This document shows positions 7,460 to 10,411 of a stretch of 10,411 nucleotides of DNA, piece after piece. The notes under the pieces were generated by a model, which saw nothing but the letters and a program-made list of their open reading frames with translations, searched no databases and was not told where the DNA came from. Made by a program: the position numbers and the translations under genes. The stretch covers positions 1 to 10,411 of the forward strand of contig JANNSX010000203.1 in the NCBI GenBank assembly GCA_031403155.1. Reading direction: 5' to 3'. The DNA is from JANNSX01 sp031403155 (GTDB lineage Bacteria; Pseudomonadota; Alphaproteobacteria; Rhizobiales; Hyphomicrobiaceae). How positions within the stretch are numbered: the first letter of the stretch is position 1; each line of letters starts with the position of its first letter.

Positions 7460-7880
7460 CGCGCGCCGGCTCGACGCCATGCCGATGTGCTCAGAGTGAA
7501 GTATCTGCATACACAAGGCTGGAGCGTTACTCGGCGGGGTGAAAACGTTTCTACTCTGATCAAGTAGGCGGGTTGGCGGGCTGAGATATTCCGGTCCATG
7601 TCCCGGCACGTGTTGTCGAATACTCCCGCCGGTTTGACTTGGTGTTTGTTAACATATCTTTCGTCAGCCATTGTACTTCTCAAGCAAACCGACTAGAGAG
7701 TCGCGAATTGCTGGATGGATCGACAGCGCACTTACGTCTTCTGCGGGGAAGCCGGAGGTTTCGAGGAAGGCAACGGGCAAGTTCCGGCGTCAGGCAGCCG
7801 GACGTCTCGAAGTCCTTTGGCGGTTGGAGGGGGGCGCTCTATTGGCGCCGGCCCCGGTTTTCTTGGAGCAGAATGGAACG
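7460..7880 (+). other. intergenic region and probable mucR leader
   Basis: This 421-base stretch has no gene I can support. The AT-richer part around 7633-7668 has a possible promoter, TTGACT (7634-7639) with TATCTT (7655-7660) at a short 15-nt spacing. It also resembles the AT-rich targets bound by MucR proteins, so autoregulation is plausible. If transcription starts near 7667 the mucR leader is about 210 nt long. The mucR frame stays open upstream to a TTG at 7671, but those 70 residues look unlike MucR and are probably untranslated. Confidence 0.3.
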
Positions 7881-8291
7881 ATGGAAAAAGACCTGGATAG
7901 CAACGAGATCATCGAGCTCACGGCCGATATCGTGTCCGCCTATGTCAGCAACAATACGATCGGCGCTTCCGAGCTGCCGCAAATCATCGCCGATGTGCAT
8001 TCCGCCCTGGCGCGCGTATCGGGCAGCCAGCCGGTGCCACAGCGCGAGGAGCTCAAGCCTGCGGTGCCCGTGAAGAAGTCGGTGACGCCCGACTTCATTA
8101 TCTGTCTCGAGGACGGCAAGAAGTTCAAATCCCTGAAACGTCACATCCGCACCCACTACGATCTCTCACCCGAGGACTATCGGGAGAAATGGGAGCTGCC
8201 GCACGACTATCCGATGGTGGCGCCCAACTATGCCTCGGCGCGTTCCGAGCTCGCCAAGAAGATGGGCCTTGGCCAGCGCCGGCGGCGCTAG
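7881..8291 (+). CDS. mucR: Ros/MucR-family zinc-finger transcriptional regulator
   Basis: The 136-residue DNA-binding protein belongs to the Ros/MucR family, which in alphaproteobacteria controls exopolysaccharide, motility, cell-cycle and virulence genes and often its own gene. The N-terminal part (about 8-46) is the oligomerisation region. The finger is C75-L-E-D78, then H88 and H92 in ICLEDGKKFKSLKRHIRTHY (74-93). Asp78 replaces the second Cys of Ros, a variant known in Mesorhizobium homologues. The rest, LSPEDYREKWELPHDYPMV (95-113) and YASARSELAKKMGLG, is typical. The ATG at 7881 gives usual family length, with a weak GGA 3 nt upstream. The basic tail ends QRRRR, and the stop codon overlaps the AGTACC hairpin region. 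Confidence 0.94.
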   Translation: MEKDLDSNEIIELTADIVSAYVSNNTIGASELPQIIADVHSALARVSGSQPVPQREELKPAVPVKKSVTPDFIICLEDGKKFKSLKRHIRTHYDLSPEDYREKWELPHDYPMVAPNYASARSELAKKMGLGQRRRR

Positions 8292-8408
8292 TACCCGATC
8301 GCAGAATTGAGTACCACACGTCGTGGCGCGAAAATGCCGTGTGAATCGGGTACTTAAGCAAATGAGCGAGTACCAGCCATTTCTGATGGCGGGTACTAGC
8401 ACAGTACT
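8290..8408. repeat. AGTACC/GGTACT hairpin cluster between convergent genes
   Basis: The hexamer AGTACC or its complement occurs five times in 108 bp: 8290, 8310 and 8369 (plus), 8349 and 8392 (minus). A sixth partial copy, AGTACT, is at 8403. AGTACCCGAT (8290-8299) pairs with ATCGGGTACT (8345-8354), with a nested CACACG (8315-8320)/CGTGTG (8338-8343) stem. A second, tight hairpin pairs AGTACC (8369-8374) with GGTACT (8392-8397) and GCCAT with ATGGC around a TTCTG loop. It may end transcription from both sides, though no U-run is present. Confidence 0.7.
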
Positions 8409-8735
8409 TCACAGGCGTTCAACGGTTGCCGCCGCGCCCGGGTTGGCCGCTCGTCCCCGCAATTGCTCAAAGATCCGCCTCCTGCTGCCCCGGCAGAGTG
8501 CCGCCCGCTCGGCCTCGTGCGCGCGGACGAGCGCCCGGTGCCGGTTGAGGTCGTAGCCCCAATGCCGTGACCGTCCCCGCCGGCACTCGGCGCCCGTGGC
8601 TTTGGCGAGGCGAGCGACAATGTCCTCGAGATCTTTCTCGCCGAGGCGGGCGATCTCCTCGGGCCACAGCCCGAGCAGCCGCGGCAGATCGCGGGCACGG
8701 ACATAGTTGGTCCGGCCGGCCGTTCCCGTAGGCAT
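8409..8735 (-). CDS. conserved-looking small hypothetical protein
   Basis: The 108-residue basic protein has no function I can name. Its RDLPRLLGLWPEEI (15-28) and HWGYDLNRHRALVRAHEAE (58-76) resemble a group of short uncharacterised alphaproteobacterial proteins with a WP-x-EI segment and a W-x-YDL-x-RH segment (recollection, not searched). No signal peptide or membrane helix is seen. The ATG at 8735 has GAGG at 8746-8743, 7 nt away. The ATG at 8740 is only 2 nt from that site and in a different frame, so it is rejected. The ribosome site directly abuts copy 2 of the 163-bp element, so its promoter must lie inside or beyond the repeats. Confidence 0.6.
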   Translation of the reverse strand: MPTGTAGRTNYVRARDLPRLLGLWPEEIARLGEKDLEDIVARLAKATGAECRRGRSRHWGYDLNRHRALVRAHEAERAALCRGSRRRIFEQLRGRAANPGAAATVERL

Positions 8736-8747
8736 GACATTACCTCA

Positions 8748-8910
8748 AGTGTGGCGTCGCGCCATAGTTGACCAGTAGCGCTGCACGGTCGGAGTCAACT
8801 ATGGCGCGATGAACGCCACACGAAGCTCATGATATTGTTAGTGGCCCTCATGTCGCGCCAAAATCGGACGGACGCCCGGCGAGCATGCGATTTTGGCGTG
8901 ACGGGCCACT
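8748..8910. repeat. 163-bp two-hairpin intergenic element, copy 2
   Basis: Same length and orientation as the copy at 3925, with 9 differences by eye. Seven of these fall in the two 21-nt hairpin loops. A stem change in hairpin B (GGCGCGAC to GGCGTGAC) keeps a G-U pair. It begins one base after the ribosome site of the minus-strand small gene and runs directly into copy 3. Confidence 0.93.
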
Positions 8911-9073
8911 CGTGTGGCGTCGCGCCATAGTTGGCCAGTAGCGCTGCACGGTCGGAGTGAACTATGGCGCGATGAACGCCACACCAAGCTCATGATATTG
9001 CTAGTGGCCCTCATGTCGCGCCAAGATCGGATGGACGCCCGGCGAGCATGCGATTTTGGCGCGACGGGCCACT
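8911..9073. repeat. 163-bp two-hairpin intergenic element, copy 3
   Basis: It abuts copy 2 with no spacer and has 8 differences from it. The stem of hairpin A is slightly worn, with one G-U and one G-G at the loop end (TTGGC against GTGAA); hairpin B has one G-U (CAAGATCG). It ends CCACTAG like copy 1. Confidence 0.92.
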
Positions 9074-9359
9074 AGTCTGTTTCCACGGTGCAGCCTCCAG
9101 TGCCGCATCTCGGGATAGCTCTCGCCGATTGACGAAGCGTCCGGCTAAATTCATCCGGTTGATTATTCTCATTTAGCGAACAACCCAGGGTTTAAATGAA
9201 ATAATTACCAATTTTGCGAGATCCACCCGAAAAGTTATCCCCGCTCACTTTTGCTCCCGTATCATTCCGTTTGCTGCGCATCGGTTCTGGCGGGATCAGA
9301 ACCCATTCAGACCGATCGCGGCGTGAGGGAAATGCTGGGACGCGTGGAAGTCAGGCCCT
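9074..9359. other. intergenic region upstream of the DnaA-like gene
   Basis: No gene is supported here. The stretch 9145-9215 is clearly AT-rich for this genome and is the likely promoter region, but no convincing -35/-10 pair was found. It contains a small dyad AACCC-A-GGGTT (9182-9192), a DnaA-box-like TTATCCCCG (9235-9243, two mismatches to TTATCCACA) and a perfect 7-bp hairpin GGTTCTG/CAGAACC (9283-9303). Confidence 0.35.
9283..9303. repeat. short perfect hairpin in the leader of the DnaA-like gene
   Basis: GGTTCTG (9283-9289) pairs with CAGAACC (9297-9303) around a 7-nt loop, 56 nt before the start codon. There is no following T-run. It may be an operator dyad or leader structure. Confidence 0.4.
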
Positions 9360-9785
9360 ATGCTCAATGCAAAGTACGAAGCCGAGCTCTCAACTCAGAA
9401 CGACCATTTACCAATCGAGCGATCAGCCTATCTGGCGCTCGTCAAATCCGTCGTCGAAAGCACCGTTACCCGTGTCTTCGGCGTCGAGGAGGACGGGCTG
9501 GCGCTAGCCACCCGGGGCCCTTCGGAAGTGGCCTTCGCCCGGCAAGTTGCCATGTATCTCGTGCATGTGGCGGGCGGCCTGACACTGACCGATGTCGGCC
9601 AGGCCTTCGGCCGCGATCGCACGACCGTCGCCTATGCCTGCCTCATCATCGAGGACTGGCGCGACGACACCCGGCTCGACCGGTCTCTCGAACTGATCGA
9701 GGCTATCCTGCGGCGCGTGGTTCCCCCGGCGGCACGCGAGGTCGAGGAACGCCGCCGGCCCTATCAGCGCCGGAGCGTCGCTTGA
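9360..9785 (+). CDS. small DnaA domain IV-like helix-turn-helix protein
   Basis: The 141-residue protein matches only the C-terminal DNA-binding domain of DnaA. ARQVAMYLVHVAGGLTLTDV (60-79) corresponds to the first helices, and FGRDRTTVAYAC (83-94) to the DnaA signature (G)GRDHTTV-x-x-A with His replaced by Arg. There is no AAA+ ATPase domain, so it cannot form an initiator filament; it may bind DnaA-box-like sites as a regulator. Residues 1-50 are a variable helical lead-in and 120-141 a basic, Arg-rich tail. GGAAG lies 9 nt before the ATG, and the frame has a stop at 9324. The stop overlaps the next gene's TTG start, indicating a coupled pair. Confidence 0.85.
   Translation: MLNAKYEAELSTQNDHLPIERSAYLALVKSVVESTVTRVFGVEEDGLALATRGPSEVAFARQVAMYLVHVAGGLTLTDVGQAFGRDRTTVAYACLIIEDWRDDTRLDRSLELIEAILRRVVPPAAREVEERRRPYQRRSVA
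9772..9775 (+). promoter_or_regulatory. ribosome binding site deciding a TTG start
   Basis: GGAG inside the end of the DnaA-like gene, 6 nt before TTG at 9782. No ATG in that frame occurs before 9890, which would cut away part of the N-terminal domain. Confidence 0.5.
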
Positions 9786-10411
9786 AGCGAGTTTCGCGGG
9801 CCAAACGGCCCGAGGCGGCGCTGGCACGGCTGTTGAGCGTGCTGGCTCGCCAAAATCAAGCAATCGTGATCGGAGAAGCCGGGATCGAAATGAGACACCA
9901 TGGCGGTGCCGTACCGCCGGAGGTGATCGCCATCGCCGAGCATGCGGGCCTGATTTCGGCCGAGGCGGGCAAGCACCGCATTCTGCCGGCGGGTGCCGCG
10001 TGGTTGCGGCGGCGGCTTTCCGGCGGCGACGGATTCCAGAACCAGCACCGCGCGCTTGGATCTCGCGAGATCAAGATCGATGGTGTGCGCCACCAATTGA
10101 CCGTCAATCACCTGGAAAGCCCGCTCGCCTGGCTCCGCCAACGCAAGGACGGGCAAGGCCGAGCGATCATCTCGGAGCCGCAGTTCGAGGCGGGCGAGCG
10201 TTTGCGCAGCGACTTCGAGCACGGCGGCCTATCCCCGCGTGTGACGGCGAGCTGGGATGGGCTCTCGGCCACCGAGCGAAGCCGGCGGGGGGCGCCGGGC
10301 GATGCGACGAGCATCCGCGACAACATTACGATCGCGCGGCTGAGGTTCCGCCGTTCCATCGATGCCGTTGGCCCCGAGCTCGCCGGCATTCTCATGGATG
10401 TCTGCTGCCAC
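9782..10411 (+). CDS. DUF6456 domain protein, 3' end beyond the window
   Basis: The frame is open from TTG at 9782 through the last base, giving 210 residues without a stop. Residues 10-80 look like a winged-helix region, ending RILPAGAAWLRRRL. Residues 88-210 carry the DUF6456 pattern: NQHRALG, VNHLESPLAWLRQRKD (108-123), AGERLRSDF (137-145), SPRVTASWD (151-159), and a final GPELAGILMDVCCH (197-210). The function is uncharacterised; the winged-helix-like front and the coupled DnaA-like neighbour suggest a DNA-binding role (inference). The TTG start overlaps the previous stop (TTGA) and has GGAG 6 nt upstream. Probably only a short C-terminus is missing. Confidence 0.82.
   Translation, partial: MKRVSRAKRPEAALARLLSVLARQNQAIVIGEAGIEMRHHGGAVPPEVIAIAEHAGLISAEAGKHRILPAGAAWLRRRLSGGDGFQNQHRALGSREIKIDGVRHQLTVNHLESPLAWLRQRKDGQGRAIISEPQFEAGERLRSDFEHGGLSPRVTASWDGLSATERSRRGAPGDATSIRDNITIARLRFRRSIDAVGPELAGILMDVCCH

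Noticed and set aside
8748..9073. CRISPR array or insertion sequence
   Set aside because: The two units are adjacent 163-bp palindromic elements without spacers, and no transposase frame is present.
9191..9206. CtrA-type site (TTAA-N7-TTAA)
   Set aside because: Only one half-site is present; the base spacing and second half do not match.
9283..9320. tRNA-like segment on the minus strand (GGCGGGATCAGAACCCA resembles an antisense T-arm)
   Set aside because: The T-loop GTTCGAATC pattern is absent and no matching acceptor, D or anticodon stems could be formed.

Overview
The window comes from a GC-rich alphaproteobacterial chromosome, most likely of the order Hyphomicrobiales (Rhizobiales). The pointers are a Ros/MucR zinc-finger regulator with the rhizobial Cys-to-Asp change, a small DnaA domain IV-only protein followed by a DUF6456 protein, and intergenic palindromic repeats of the kind common in this order. 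No rRNA, tRNA, CRISPR array or transposase gene was found.

Layout. Bases 1-557 hold uraD (purine/urate catabolism, plus strand). Bases 558-864 are a convergent intergenic region with a 154-bp REP-like double hairpin. On the minus strand, 3896 down to 865 is a two-gene operon: an oligopeptidase B-type S9 peptidase carrying an extra C-terminal cupin domain, then an isochorismatase-family hydrolase joined by an ATGA overlap. A divergent intergenic region (3897-4232) holds copy 1 of a second, 163-bp repeat. A fosmidomycin-resistance type MFS transporter follows (4233-5441, plus). msrB (5994-5587, minus) and a NhaD/ArsB-like ion transporter (6152-7459, plus) are divergent. After a long leader comes mucR (7881-8291, plus). 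It converges on a small conserved-looking hypothetical gene (8735-8409, minus) across a region dense in AGTACC/GGTACT hairpins. Directly upstream of that small gene lie copies 2 and 3 of the 163-bp repeat in exact tandem (8748-9073). The window ends with a translationally coupled pair, the DnaA domain IV-like protein (9360-9785) and a DUF6456 protein (9782 to beyond 10411).

The genes look like a normal chromosomal mix of catabolism, peptide and oxidised-methionine handling, transport and DNA-binding regulators, not one pathway. The most unusual signal is the 163-bp element. Three copies show two long hairpins that are diverged, oppositely oriented versions of each other, a near-invariant unpaired linker, and substitutions between copies 1 and 2 that fall mostly in the loops. 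In both locations the same end faces the start of a minus-strand gene. The second notable item is the peptidase-cupin fusion. No complete new multi-gene system is evident.
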